Shown here one piece after another: positions 53,750 to 62,430 of a DNA stretch of 64,000 nt; the first letter of the stretch is position 1, and every line of letters begins with the position of its first letter. The notes under the pieces were generated by a model, which worked only from the letters and a program-made list of their open reading frames with translations, ran no database searches and was not told the origin of the DNA. The position numbers and the translations under genes are program-made. Location of the stretch: assembly GCA_016745215.1 (NCBI GenBank), contig CP050890.1:5456001-5520000 (forward strand), given 5' to 3'. The stretch is from Thiohalocapsa sp. PB-PSB1 (GTDB lineage Bacteria; Pseudomonadota; Gammaproteobacteria; Chromatiales; Chromatiaceae).

Positions 53750-54556
53750 ATGCGCTTCGATGTCATCACCCTGTTCCCGGAGCAGTTCCGAATCCTACAA
53801 GAAGAGGGCGTGATCGCCCGCGCACTGAAGCAGGGCATCGCTGACCTTCGGCTATGGAATCCACGGGATTTCACCACCGACACACATCGCACTGTCGATG
53901 ACCGGCCTTATGGCGGCGGCCCCGGCATGGTAATGAAGATCGAGCCGCTGGTGTCAACCCTGGATGCCGCCCGACAGGCCGCACGGGCGGATGGCGTAAT
54001 CAGCCGGGTTGCCTACTTATCGCCACAAGGGCTGTTGCTGAACCAGGCCGGTATTGTTCGCATCGCCGCGCAACCTGGATGGATACTGATCGCGGGGCGC
54101 TACGAGGGCATTGACGAGCGCCTGTTGACCAAGTACGTGGACGAGGAATGGTCCATCGGCGATTATGTCTTGAGCGGCGGCGAATTGCCGGCGATGGTGG
54201 TCATTGATGCTACCGTGCGATTGTTGCCTGGCGCCCTGGGGCACGCAGACTCGGCGCGGCAGGACTCGCACATGAACGGATTGCTGGATTGCCCCCATTT
54301 TACCCGCCCGGAAAGCTTCCGCGGACAACCGGTTCCGGAGGTCTTGCTGAGCGGTGACCATGCTGCCATCGCCAAATGGCGCTTGCAACAATCCTTGGGC
54401 CGCACCTGGTTGCGGCGCCCGGACATGCTGGCGAATCAGGCGCTCAGCGCAGCAGAACAAGCACTGCTGGATGCATTTCTCCAAGCACATCACGCGGCCG
54501 AATCCCAGGTCGCGCCAGAAGTTGAATCAGATGCCGAATCAGATCGGGAGTCATAA
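53750..54556 (+). CDS. trmD: tRNA (guanine-N1)-methyltransferase TrmD
   Basis: This 268-residue SPOUT methyltransferase makes m1G37 in tRNA. Signatures are MRFDVITLFPEQF, DDRPYGGGPGMVMK, LIAGRYEGIDERL, EWSIGDYVLSGGELPAM (knot region) and HFTRPE. Length and motifs are complete. It overlaps no neighbour and is four bases before the rplS GTG. Confidence 0.97.
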   Translation: MRFDVITLFPEQFRILQEEGVIARALKQGIADLRLWNPRDFTTDTHRTVDDRPYGGGPGMVMKIEPLVSTLDAARQAARADGVISRVAYLSPQGLLLNQAGIVRIAAQPGWILIAGRYEGIDERLLTKYVDEEWSIGDYVLSGGELPAMVVIDATVRLLPGALGHADSARQDSHMNGLLDCPHFTRPESFRGQPVPEVLLSGDHAAIAKWRLQQSLGRTWLRRPDMLANQALSAAEQALLDAFLQAHHAAESQVAPEVESDAESDRES

Positions 54557-54560
54557 AGCC

Positions 54561-54905
54561 GTGAGCAACATCATCGAACAACTCGAAAAAGAACAAATGA
54601 CCAAAGAAGTACCGGCATTTTCGCCCGGCGACACCCTGGTCGTGCAGGTCAAGGTCAAAGAAGGCGATCGCGAGCGCCTGCAAGCATTCGAGGGCATTTG
54701 TATCGCGATACGCAATCGTGGCCTGAACTCCGCGTTCACGGTACGCAAAATCTCCCACGGGGAGGGCGTGGAACGAGTCTTCCAGACCTACAGCCCAGCG
54801 ATCGCCAGCATTCAGGTCAAACGTCGCGGCGATGTGCGTCGGGCCAAGCTCTACTATTTGCGCGGACGTACCGGCAAGGCCGCGCGTATCAAGGAAAAAA
54901 TCTAG
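54561..54905 (+). CDS. rplS: 50S ribosomal protein L19
   Basis: A 114-residue L19. The GTG start at 54561 yields MSNIIEQLEKEQMTKEVPAF, the conserved N-terminus; the next candidate, ATG 54597, would remove 12 conserved residues. Other motifs are PGDTLVVQVKVKEGDRERLQ and AKLYYLRGRTGKAARIKEK. It is the last gene of the ribosomal operon. Confidence 0.96.
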   Translation: MSNIIEQLEKEQMTKEVPAFSPGDTLVVQVKVKEGDRERLQAFEGICIAIRNRGLNSAFTVRKISHGEGVERVFQTYSPAIASIQVKRRGDVRRAKLYYLRGRTGKAARIKEKI

Positions 54906-54929
54906 CACCAGGATCGCCGCGCGCAGAAC

Positions 54930-56369
54930 ATGACTCAGAGCTACTACTGGCACGACTACGAAACCTGGGGAGGAACCCCGGCCAAGGATCGTCCGTGCCA
55001 GTTCGCCGGTATTCGGACCGATACCGAGCTCAATCCCATTGGCGAGCCGATGGTGCTTTTCAGCCGTCCCGCTGACGACCTGTTGCCCCAACCCGATGCC
55101 TGTCTGATCACCGGCATTACCCCGCAGCGCGCATTGCGCGACGGGATGCCAGAAGCCGAGTTCGCGCTTGCCATTCAAAGCGAATTGGCGGCGCCCGCCA
55201 CCTGCGGAGTTGGCTATAACAGCCTGCGCTTCGACGATGAGGTCACCCGCTACCTGTTCTACCGCAATCTGCTCGATCCCTACGCCCATAGCTGCCGCAA
55301 CGGCAATTCCCGCTGGGATCTGATCGATGTGTTACGCCTGGCCCACGCGTTGCGCCCGGACGGCATTCAATGGCCCGAGCGCGAGCCCGGCGTGACATCG
55401 TTCAAACTGGAGCATCTGAGCGCCGCCAACGACATTCCCCATGCTGACGCCCACGACGCCTTGGCCGATGTGCGCGCCACCATTGCCATGGCGCGACTGT
55501 TGAAACGGGCGCAGCCGCGCTTGTTCGACTACACCTTGAGCCTGCGCGACACCGAGAACGTGCGCAAATTGCTGGACCAGGGCAAACCCGTATTGCACGT
55601 CTCACAACGCTACCCGGCGATTCGTGGCGCGATTGCACCGGTGACGGTCGTCGGTACCCATCCCAACAATCCCAATCAACGTCTTTGTTTCGACCTTCGC
55701 CAGGATCCAGCCATCCTGCTGGATCTGAACGTCGAGCAAATCCGCGAACGCCTGTTCACGCCATCGGCAGACCTGCCGGCAGATGTGGAACGCATCCCGA
55801 TCAAGGGCGTCAAGGTGAATGCCTCGCCGATACTGGCGCCCATCGGTACCCTTGGCAAGGATGCCGCCGAGCGCTGGGACATTGATCAGCAACAAATCAA
55901 AGTACACGCCCGGCGCATCGACGAGGCCAAGAGCCAGATTGCCGACAAATTACTGAAGGTCTATCAAGGCCAGCAATGGCAGGAGGTTACCGATCCCGAC
56001 CTGATGCTCTATACCGGCGGTTTTTTTTCCGACAGCGACCGGCGCCGTATGCAAGAAGTCCATCAGCTCAGTCCCGCGCAACTGAGCACTGGGCATCTGC
56101 GCTTCGACGACCCACGCCTGCCAACCCTGTTATTTCGCATGCGCGCACGCAGTTGGCCGGAGACACTGACCGAGGCAGAGCGCGAGGACTGGGACGCCTG
56201 GCGCCTGGAACGCCTGACCGACCCCGATCCCGATGGCTTTATGAACATCGACGAGTTCGAACAACGCATTGCAGAATTGCGCACACAACCGATGCAGAAT
56301 ACCGCTCGCTTGGACATTCTCGACCAGCTTCAGCATTGGGCGGAGCAAACCATGGATGCCGGCTGCTGA
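54930..56369 (+). CDS. sbcB: Exodeoxyribonuclease I
   Basis: This 479-residue 3'-5' single-strand DNA exonuclease acts in recombination and mismatch repair. The DEDDh sites are visible: YYWHDYETWGGTP (first Asp/Glu), GYNSLRFDDEVTRYLFYRN and NDIPHADAHDALADVRATI (His and Asp). The C-terminal SH3-like and helical domains are present (TGGFFSDSDRRRMQ, LPTLLFRMRARSWPETL). It starts 24 bases after rplS and may be read from the same promoter. Confidence 0.96.
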   Translation: MTQSYYWHDYETWGGTPAKDRPCQFAGIRTDTELNPIGEPMVLFSRPADDLLPQPDACLITGITPQRALRDGMPEAEFALAIQSELAAPATCGVGYNSLRFDDEVTRYLFYRNLLDPYAHSCRNGNSRWDLIDVLRLAHALRPDGIQWPEREPGVTSFKLEHLSAANDIPHADAHDALADVRATIAMARLLKRAQPRLFDYTLSLRDTENVRKLLDQGKPVLHVSQRYPAIRGAIAPVTVVGTHPNNPNQRLCFDLRQDPAILLDLNVEQIRERLFTPSADLPADVERIPIKGVKVNASPILAPIGTLGKDAAERWDIDQQQIKVHARRIDEAKSQIADKLLKVYQGQQWQEVTDPDLMLYTGGFFSDSDRRRMQEVHQLSPAQLSTGHLRFDDPRLPTLLFRMRARSWPETLTEAEREDWDAWRLERLTDPDPDGFMNIDEFEQRIAELRTQPMQNTARLDILDQLQHWAEQTMDAGC

Positions 56370-56668
56370 CAGGCAACCTGTTGGCGATAGGTTGTCGGGT
56401 TATTTTCGGCTGAGGACGACGCGCAGAACAAACACCCGCCGCACAAAGCTCGGGACCGCCATGTGCCGGTCATGGCCATCCCGCAGTATGTGACAAAGTA
56501 CCTTCTCCCCCAGTGTCCTCGCAAGGCACACTATTAACAAAGCAGTGTATTGATCCAGGGTTCTCTGGTCGTCGTCCGGCTGCTGTCATCCTATTGTTAC
56601 TCAGTGTATTGAACTTTGGGCGGCCGACTTCGACCTGAGCTTTGGGAGTGTTGAGGAGGAAGTAAATA

Positions 56669-57868
56669 ATGTTTAGACGGCTTTCTAAGCCCCTTCCCGG
56701 GGAACAATCGGTCTTACTATTTTTTTTATCTCTGGGACTCATGACCCTATGGGTCGTTATACAGGTCGAGATCCCGATGCTGCTGGGCATGCGGCCAGAT
56801 TGGGAGCAAAGGGTCGCGCCCTATATCACATTGCTGCATCTGCATGCGGGCGTCAGCATGCTGGCCTTGCTGGCTGGGCCGCCACTTTTTATCAGTGGCT
56901 TGCGAGCATCCCATCCGCACTGGCATCGGCGCATCGGATATGTATATGCTGTATCGGTCGCGATAGCCGCGGTGTCGGCCATTTGGATTGCGGCCTGGCA
57001 TCTGCCTCCAGGTGAAAATCTGGCGCATATTGCCACTGGTTTGGTATGGCTGTTATCGACCGGGGCCGCGGTACAGGCCGCCATCCGAAAACGTTTCAAC
57101 GCGCACCAGCGATGGATCTATCGTAGCTATGCTCTGACCACGACCTTTGTCATCAGCCGGATGCTGGTCGATGTCGGACAATGGCAATTGCCAAGCAGCG
57201 TTGGCGGCAACACCAGTGCACTGTGGATCTATATCCTGCTGGCGCTGGTGGCCGCCGAATTCATTCCATATCAACCTGTAAAGGCTGGCAGCCGCTCGCC
57301 AATCAAGACCTCGACCACCGCTCGACCGATCGATGATGCTGGCGTTGGCATATCCAACCGGCACATTGCTCCGCTGTTCGCAACCCGCAGGCGGGCATGG
57401 CTTGCAGGTGTCTTATTACTGGCCGCGGCTTTTGTGCCCAGCGCCGTGCTGGTCTCCACCGCTAACCACTTGCATCGGCAACAAATGGACAGCATCGCCA
57501 GGATCGACAACGAGATCGCCAGCACGCGGGCGATGCTGAAGGAGCTGCCAAGCGATCCCGTTGCTCACCTTCCGCTGTTGGCGCCATTCTTCAGCACCGC
57601 AATCAATCGCCAACCGAGCGCGACGCTAACCGTGACCCGCGCCAAGGAGCCCGATGCAACGAACCGAGTGCCACTGGGCGAAGAGCTCCCCATCGACAAG
57701 TTACAACGGCGCCTCGCGGCACTTGGTTATAACCCTGGACCAGTAGATGGCCTGCTGGGGGCTCGCACCCGTCGTGCGTTGCTGCGTTTTCAGCGTCAGC
57801 AGGGCCTCGACGCCACCGGTGGCATAAACGCCGCTACGGCAACTGCATTGATGCATGCCGATAGGTGA
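56669..57868 (+). CDS. DUF2306-like membrane protein fused to a peptidoglycan-binding domain
   Basis: This 399-residue protein has about eight hydrophobic segments. Residues 15-210 look like the DUF2306 family (HLHAGVSMLALLAGPPLF, HRRIGYVYAVSV, AHQRWIYRSYALTTTFVISR). A further membrane segment near 240 is followed by a linker with an alpha-helix (RIDNEIASTRAMLKELP). The last 65 residues are a PG-binding-1 domain (LPIDKLQRRLAALGYNPGPV, GLLGARTRRALLRFQRQQGL). The PG-binding part should lie in the periplasm and tether the protein to the wall. I have not seen this fusion described, and the function is unknown. Confidence 0.75.
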   Translation: MFRRLSKPLPGEQSVLLFFLSLGLMTLWVVIQVEIPMLLGMRPDWEQRVAPYITLLHLHAGVSMLALLAGPPLFISGLRASHPHWHRRIGYVYAVSVAIAAVSAIWIAAWHLPPGENLAHIATGLVWLLSTGAAVQAAIRKRFNAHQRWIYRSYALTTTFVISRMLVDVGQWQLPSSVGGNTSALWIYILLALVAAEFIPYQPVKAGSRSPIKTSTTARPIDDAGVGISNRHIAPLFATRRRAWLAGVLLLAAAFVPSAVLVSTANHLHRQQMDSIARIDNEIASTRAMLKELPSDPVAHLPLLAPFFSTAINRQPSATLTVTRAKEPDATNRVPLGEELPIDKLQRRLAALGYNPGPVDGLLGARTRRALLRFQRQQGLDATGGINAATATALMHADR

Positions 57869-57972
57869 TGCGCGCCAGCAGGCAGTTCGACTTTGAGCGG
57901 AGGGCGAGGTGCTGCCTGCCTAGAATGTTCGGCTATTCAACTAGAATCCTTGCATTCTTTGAATTCAGCACC

Positions 57973-58096
57973 CCTTCTCGTCCAGCATCGACGTTATCGC
58001 AACCCGCCCATAGAGCGGCTATGGACGGGTTGCCGCTTCGCGAAGGCGAACGAGAATCCAGCATCAGTTGATCTATTTCTCTAAGGCAATCGCCTT
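57973..58096. repeat. Dispersed repeat, family C copy 3 (5' truncated)
   Basis: It shares CTTCTCGTCCAGC, GCAACCCGCCCATAGAGC, GGGTTGCCGCTTCGCGAAGG, CGAACGAGAATCCAGC and the end TTCTCTAAGGCAATCGCCTTA with the copies at 33598 and 50398. The left inverted-repeat end is missing. Its centre (CCGCCCATAGAGCGGCTATGGACGGG) is a nearly perfect hairpin. Confidence 0.7.
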
Positions 58097-58247
58097 ATCT
58101 GACGACGGGTCTGCCTACACGCGCGATAGTTCCATAGTGATGGTGCAGAAACAAGCTAAACAGGTTTTTGGCTTGGGTATCGCCTGCCGACTCATTCGGT
58201 ACCGCTATCGGTATCGGTATCGGCGTCGGTATCGAACTGTGACCAAC

Positions 58248-58890
58248 CCGCTATCCGCCAAGCTCCTCGCTGACCGCGTGGCCACGCTGTCCGAGCTTCG
58301 TGAGCATGGCCACAATACGATCGAGCAGTGCCTTTTGCTTGCTGTTGTCGTCTGCGGACAACGCATCGCACACCAGCGAGCACGTCCTGAATCGCAGCGC
58401 ACTCCAGCGCCGAGCTAGGCTGTCGAAATCTGCCGTCTTACTAAAACAAGTGCTTCCCGGTTTATGGATGCTTAGTCGGTGTCGGGATCGGTGTCAAGGT
58501 CAACATGAGGGATTGGTATCGAGCTGGCTGCTTTGATCGATGAGCGGATTCGATTCCGATAGCGACCCCGACACCGATGAGGCTTCCCCAGTGCGTTCGA
58601 TGATGCAATCCAAGACCCGGAATCGGTTTGGCATCAAAACTCAGGACATTTCGACAGCCTAGCGCCGAGCCTCGTGCGATTTCAAACGACCGGCGTCGAT
58701 CCCCGCTGGTCGCTTTGCCGTTACCCGCGGCAATGTTCAGCGCGATGGCCTGCGATGCGCGCCTAAGATGCGCACAGGCGTTGATCCTTCGCGTTACGCT
58801 GTCCTTTCACATGCTCGCAGTCGCGCTAGGCCCAGCCGAAAGACTCGATGGCCGCACGCTAGACGTCGAGTTTCTCATGACCGAATGGCA
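58248..58890 (-). pseudogene. Four-helix-bundle (S23/IVP) protein, interrupted and frameshifted
   Basis: Read on the minus strand, pieces in several frames reconstruct the family: EKLDV-stop-RAAIESFGWA, ALNIAAGNGKATSGDRRRSF, EIARGSA, then after the inserted element LECAAIQDVL and VCDALSADDNSKQKALLDR, IVAMLTKLGQRGHAVSEELG before a stop at 58245-58247. Internal stops, at least two frameshifts and the 248-bp insertion make it a clear pseudogene. Intact members are small proteins of unknown role, often inside 23S rRNA intervening sequences, but not here. Confidence 0.68.
58415..58662. mobile_element. 248-bp MITE with 15-bp inverted repeats and 7-bp target duplication
   Basis: The ends are CTAGGCTGTCGAAAT (58415-58429) and its perfect complement (58648-58662). 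CGCCGAG flanks both sides (58408-58414 and 58663-58669). Removing the element and one CGCCGAG restores the ARGSA-LECAA junction of the four-helix-bundle gene, which proves the insertion. It has no transposase. Confidence 0.85.
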
Positions 58891-58910
58891 GATGGCGTTT
58901 TCTCTCTCGA

Positions 58911-58970
58911 TTCCGATTTCGATTCCGATTCCGATTCCGATTTCGATTCCGATAGCGACCCCGATTGCAC
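58911..58970. repeat. GATTCC/GATTTC hexamer array
   Basis: About nine hexamers of GATTCC, GATTTC, GATAGC and GACCCC stand in tandem just upstream of the four-helix-bundle pseudogene. The variable last units (GATAGCGACCCCGA) also occur at 58558-58572 inside the 248-bp element, so the array type is shared between elements. Confidence 0.7.
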
Positions 58971-59066
58971 TCCGCCGATGTCTGGATAGCGTTGTATAGG
59001 TTATTCATGAACCGCTACTAGGTATGAAACGGAGTCTCTTGGGTGGATTTACTCAGGCTTGTGAGC

Positions 59067-59702
59067 TCAGGCGCGCAGCACGCGACCGGTGCGCGCGTCT
59101 CGGATAGTGGACGGGCGTGCGTTGACATCGCAGGTACCGGTGACGATCAGATCCGGGGCATTGGCGAGCTGAAGACGCACGCCGAGGGCATTGCGGCTGG
59201 GTTGCCGATTGCTGAGATTGGCGCTGGTGGAAACCAGCGCACCCGCACGAGAGCCCCACAGAGAACCGGAACCTGAAGTCAACCGCGCATGGGCACGGCA
59301 GAGCGCTGCCGCCACGGGATGAGCAGTAACACGAACGGCGATGCTGTCATGTGCACCGGTGAGCCAGGGCGGAGTCTCCGGTCGGGCAGGCATCAGCCAG
59401 GTGTTGGGGCCGGGCCAGGTGGCCTGGATAGCGGCCATTCGAGTGTCATCGAGGGGTTCGACGAAGGGTACAAGGGCATCGAAGTCCGCGGCAATCAGTA
59501 TCAGCCCCTTGGTTATATCGCGCTGCTTGATGGTGAGCAGCCGATCGACCGCCGCGGCGTCGAGCGGATCGCAGCCCAGCCCGAAGACCGCCTCGGTGGG
59601 ATAGGCGATGACGGCACCGGATGCGATTGCACGTGCCGCGACTCGCAATCCATGCGGCGAGGCTCCGACAATCCGCATTCTGTTTGGGCCACGCCGCATC
59701 AT
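59067..59702 (-). CDS. tsaC: Threonylcarbamoyl-AMP synthase (TsaC/YrdC)
   Basis: This 211-residue YrdC-domain enzyme makes threonylcarbamoyl-AMP for t6A37 of tRNA. Motifs are AIASGAVIAYPTEAVFGLGC, LLTIKQRDITKGLILIA, LTGAHDSIAVRVTAHPV and GALVSTSANLSNRQP. A run of about 14 extra residues (ARLTSGSGSLWGSR) lies between ALCRAH and ALVSTSAN, where the E. coli protein has only AFGKP. Start choice is uncertain (59702 or 59678). It is followed at 59067 by a gene-free stretch and preceded by topA. Confidence 0.88.
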   Translation of the reverse strand: MMRRGPNRMRIVGASPHGLRVAARAIASGAVIAYPTEAVFGLGCDPLDAAAVDRLLTIKQRDITKGLILIAADFDALVPFVEPLDDTRMAAIQATWPGPNTWLMPARPETPPWLTGAHDSIAVRVTAHPVAAALCRAHARLTSGSGSLWGSRAGALVSTSANLSNRQPSRNALGVRLQLANAPDLIVTGTCDVNARPSTIRDARTGRVLRA

Positions 59703-59780
59703 GTTTGGGCAAGAACCGCACTGACTTGATGGAACGGCCCAGAAATCACCTGAACATACCGCAAATGGAAATCAACTCGA

Positions 59781-62108
59781 TCAAGACTCGCTCTCCGCCG
59801 TCTCCTGCTGTTCCGCCGAGGCGATGTAGTTGCATTCTTTTTGCGGGCATACTTTTTGCGCGCCCTTGGTCTTGGTTACCTTGAGGGTTAAGATGGGCCA
59901 GTTGCATTGCGGGCAGGACTCGTCGATGGGTTCGTTCCAGACTGCGTAGTTGCATTTGGGATAGGTGGAACAGGAATAAAATATTTTGCCCCGGCGGGAC
60001 TTCTTTTTTTGCAAGGTGCCAGCGTTGCACTGGGGGCAGACGATACCGGTATCCTCGGGTTTTTCCAGCGGCTCGATGTATTTGCATTTAGGATATGCCG
60101 TGCAGCCGATGAATTTGCCGTAGCGTCCGCGTTTGATCGATAGCTCGGAGCCGCAATCCGGACAAGCGCGGTCCTGGATGATCTCCGGTGTGTCGGCCTC
60201 GGATTTTTCGGCGTTCAGATCGCGAGTGTAGTCGCAGTCGGGATAGTTGGTGCAGCCGATGAACAGGCCGTTGCGGCCCAGGCGCTTGGATAACTGGCCG
60301 CCGCATTTTGGGCACAGCTCGTCAATGATTTCCTGGGTTACGTCGCTGCGCTGCACGTTGTCCTGAGTATGTTCAATACGGTCTTTGAACGGCCGCCAAA
60401 AGTTTTCCAGCAATGGAATCCAGTCTTCTTCGCCGCGCGAGATGGCATCGAGTTCATCTTCCAGCCGAGCGGTGAAATCGTAATCGACATAGGAGGTGAA
60501 ATGTTTGGTCAGGAACTTGTTCACGACTCGCGCCACATCAGTAGGCGTAAAGCGTTTCTGCTCCAGCAGCACGTATTCGCGATCTTGCAATGTGGAAATA
60601 ATGGACGCGTAGGTGGAGGGCCGGCCGATACCTAATTCTTCCAGGGCCTTGACCAGCGATGCCTCGGTATAGCGCGGTGGCGGCTCGGTGAAATGCTGTT
60701 CAGGGCGGATGGCAATCAGATCCACCTGATCGCCCTGCTCGAGTTGCGGCAGCATGCGCTCTTCATCGTCGTCGGCTGACTTGGCGTCATCACGGCCTTC
60801 TAGGTAGACTGCCATGAAACCTGGTTTGGCGATGGTGGAGCCGGTAGCACGAAAGCGATTGCCAGCACCAGCGCCGAGATCGATCGAGACCAGATTCAAC
60901 AGCGCAGGAGCCATTTGGCAGGCGACGGTTCGCTTCCAGATTAGCTCATAGAGTCGGAATTGTTCCTTGGTCAGGTGCGCCTCGATCTGTTTTGGTAGAT
61001 TGCGGATGGAAGTCGGGCGTACCGCCTCGTGTGCCTCCTGGGCGTTCTTGGACTTGGTCTTGAAAGTGCGTGGTTCGGGAGGCAGGTGATCAGAACCATA
61101 GCGCTCGGCGATGTAATCCCGCAGTTCAGCAAGTGCTTCTTGGGCCAGATTCACCGAGTCGGTACGCATGTAGGTGATTAGACCCACCGCTCCGCCTCCG
61201 ATGTCTATACCCTCATAGAGCTGTTGGGCGGTGCGCATGGTCCGTTGCGCGGTAAAGCCTAGTTTGCGTGCGGCCTCCTGTTGCAGTGTAGACGTGATAA
61301 ATGGCGGCGCCGGATTACGCTTGCGCTGCTTGCGTTCTACCCGATCGACACTGAGCTTACCGTTGGCGGCAGCGTTCAGGGTCTGTTCCACTAATTGGGC
61401 GCGCTGTTCATTTGTAATGCTGAATTGTTCGAGTTTCTCGCCGTCGAATTCAACCAGTTTAGCCGAAAAGAGTTTATTTTCGGAGCCGTTCTCCGTGCTG
61501 ATTTCAGACTTGACATCGGCCTCGACGGTCCAGTATTCGCGCCGCTCAAAGGCTTCGATCTCTGACTCGCGCTCAACGATGAGTCGCAGCGCTGGACTCT
61601 GCACTCTTCCAGCAGACAGTCCGCGCCGGATCTTTTTCCACAGCAGCGGCGACAGATTGAAGCCGACCAAATAGTCCAGAGCTCGACGCGCCTGCTGCGC
61701 ATTGACTAGATCCTGGGACAATTCCCGCGGATTGGCCACGGCATCTTGCACTGCGCGCTTGGTGATCTCATTAAAGACAACTCGATAGACAGGTCGATCA
61801 CCGATCTGTTTGCGCTTGGCAAGCAGTTCGAACAGGTGCCAAGAGATCGCCTCACCTTCGCGGTCCGGGTCAGTGGCTAGATACAGGGCATCGGACTTTT
61901 TCAGCAATTTAGAAATGGTTTGAACGTGCTTTTCGTTGCGCTCGATGATCTGATATTTCATCTCAAAGCCGTGCTCCGGGTCGACGGCACCTTCCTTCGG
62001 GATCAGATCACGCACATGACCGTAGGAAGCAACGACCTCAAAATCGGGGCCGAGATATTTCTTGATAGTCTTGGCTTTGGCAGGAGATTCGACGACGACG
62101 AGATTCAT
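59781..62108 (-). CDS. topA: DNA topoisomerase I
   Basis: This 775-residue type IA topoisomerase relaxes negative supercoils. The TOPRIM domain starts MNLVVVESPAKAKTIKKYLG with LATDPDREGEAISWH (acidic triad). The active-site Tyr is in GLITYMRTDSVNLA. Four zinc-ribbon units follow from residue 605: CPKCGGQL...CTNYPDC, CPDCGSEL...CTAYPKC, CPQCNAGT...CSTYPKC and CPQCNWPI...CPQKEC. The start at ATG 62108 fits the family; five upstream codons are not conserved. It is divergent from the sufS-sufE gene. Confidence 0.97.
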   Translation of the reverse strand: MNLVVVESPAKAKTIKKYLGPDFEVVASYGHVRDLIPKEGAVDPEHGFEMKYQIIERNEKHVQTISKLLKKSDALYLATDPDREGEAISWHLFELLAKRKQIGDRPVYRVVFNEITKRAVQDAVANPRELSQDLVNAQQARRALDYLVGFNLSPLLWKKIRRGLSAGRVQSPALRLIVERESEIEAFERREYWTVEADVKSEISTENGSENKLFSAKLVEFDGEKLEQFSITNEQRAQLVEQTLNAAANGKLSVDRVERKQRKRNPAPPFITSTLQQEAARKLGFTAQRTMRTAQQLYEGIDIGGGAVGLITYMRTDSVNLAQEALAELRDYIAERYGSDHLPPEPRTFKTKSKNAQEAHEAVRPTSIRNLPKQIEAHLTKEQFRLYELIWKRTVACQMAPALLNLVSIDLGAGAGNRFRATGSTIAKPGFMAVYLEGRDDAKSADDDEERMLPQLEQGDQVDLIAIRPEQHFTEPPPRYTEASLVKALEELGIGRPSTYASIISTLQDREYVLLEQKRFTPTDVARVVNKFLTKHFTSYVDYDFTARLEDELDAISRGEEDWIPLLENFWRPFKDRIEHTQDNVQRSDVTQEIIDELCPKCGGQLSKRLGRNGLFIGCTNYPDCDYTRDLNAEKSEADTPEIIQDRACPDCGSELSIKRGRYGKFIGCTAYPKCKYIEPLEKPEDTGIVCPQCNAGTLQKKKSRRGKIFYSCSTYPKCNYAVWNEPIDESCPQCNWPILTLKVTKTKGAQKVCPQKECNYIASAEQQETAESES

Positions 62109-62430
62109 GGCAGCCCTTAGCAAGCAAATCAGCGGGGCTGTGACAACATACTAACCCCTGGGTCGCGTCAAGGTAGGGATGGTTAGGGGTCGCAGTCAAG
62201 GGCCAAATGAGGTAAATTCTGATTAACGTTTTGTGTATATCGACCTCAAATCGCCCAGATGCTGTTGTTGCCCGTGCATTTTCGCGCACGCAACCTGGCT
62301 TATTGTCGCGCTGTCGATGTCGACCCCTTTAGCCTAAAGCTGGAACCGCTGGAAAACAGCGGCTATGCTTGCTGACATGCGCGCCATAACAGTTCGTTTT
62401 TTCACTGAGATTCACTAACGAGAACCGGCT
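62109..62430. other. Divergent promoter region topA / sufS-sufE
   Basis: There is no gene in 322 bases. A hairpin CCGCTG-GAAAA-CAGCGG at 62346-62362 lies about 70 bases before the cysteine desulfurase start and is the only clear structure. It could be a weak terminator or regulatory stem. Confidence 0.4.

Larger units (their letters stand above)
57869..59043. other. Repeat-rich region without an intact gene
   Basis: About 1.2 kb containing a family C repeat, GGTATC-type hexamers (58193-58236), a wrecked four-helix-bundle gene interrupted by a 248-bp element, and a GATTCC/GATTTC hexamer array. Short open frames across the hexamers translate as SIPIPI or DSDSDS peptides and are not supported as genes. 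Confidence 0.6.

Noticed and set aside
58628..58999. Plus-strand frame with SIPIPIPIS tail
   Set aside because: It is antisense to the four-helix-bundle pseudogene and ends in the hexamer array.
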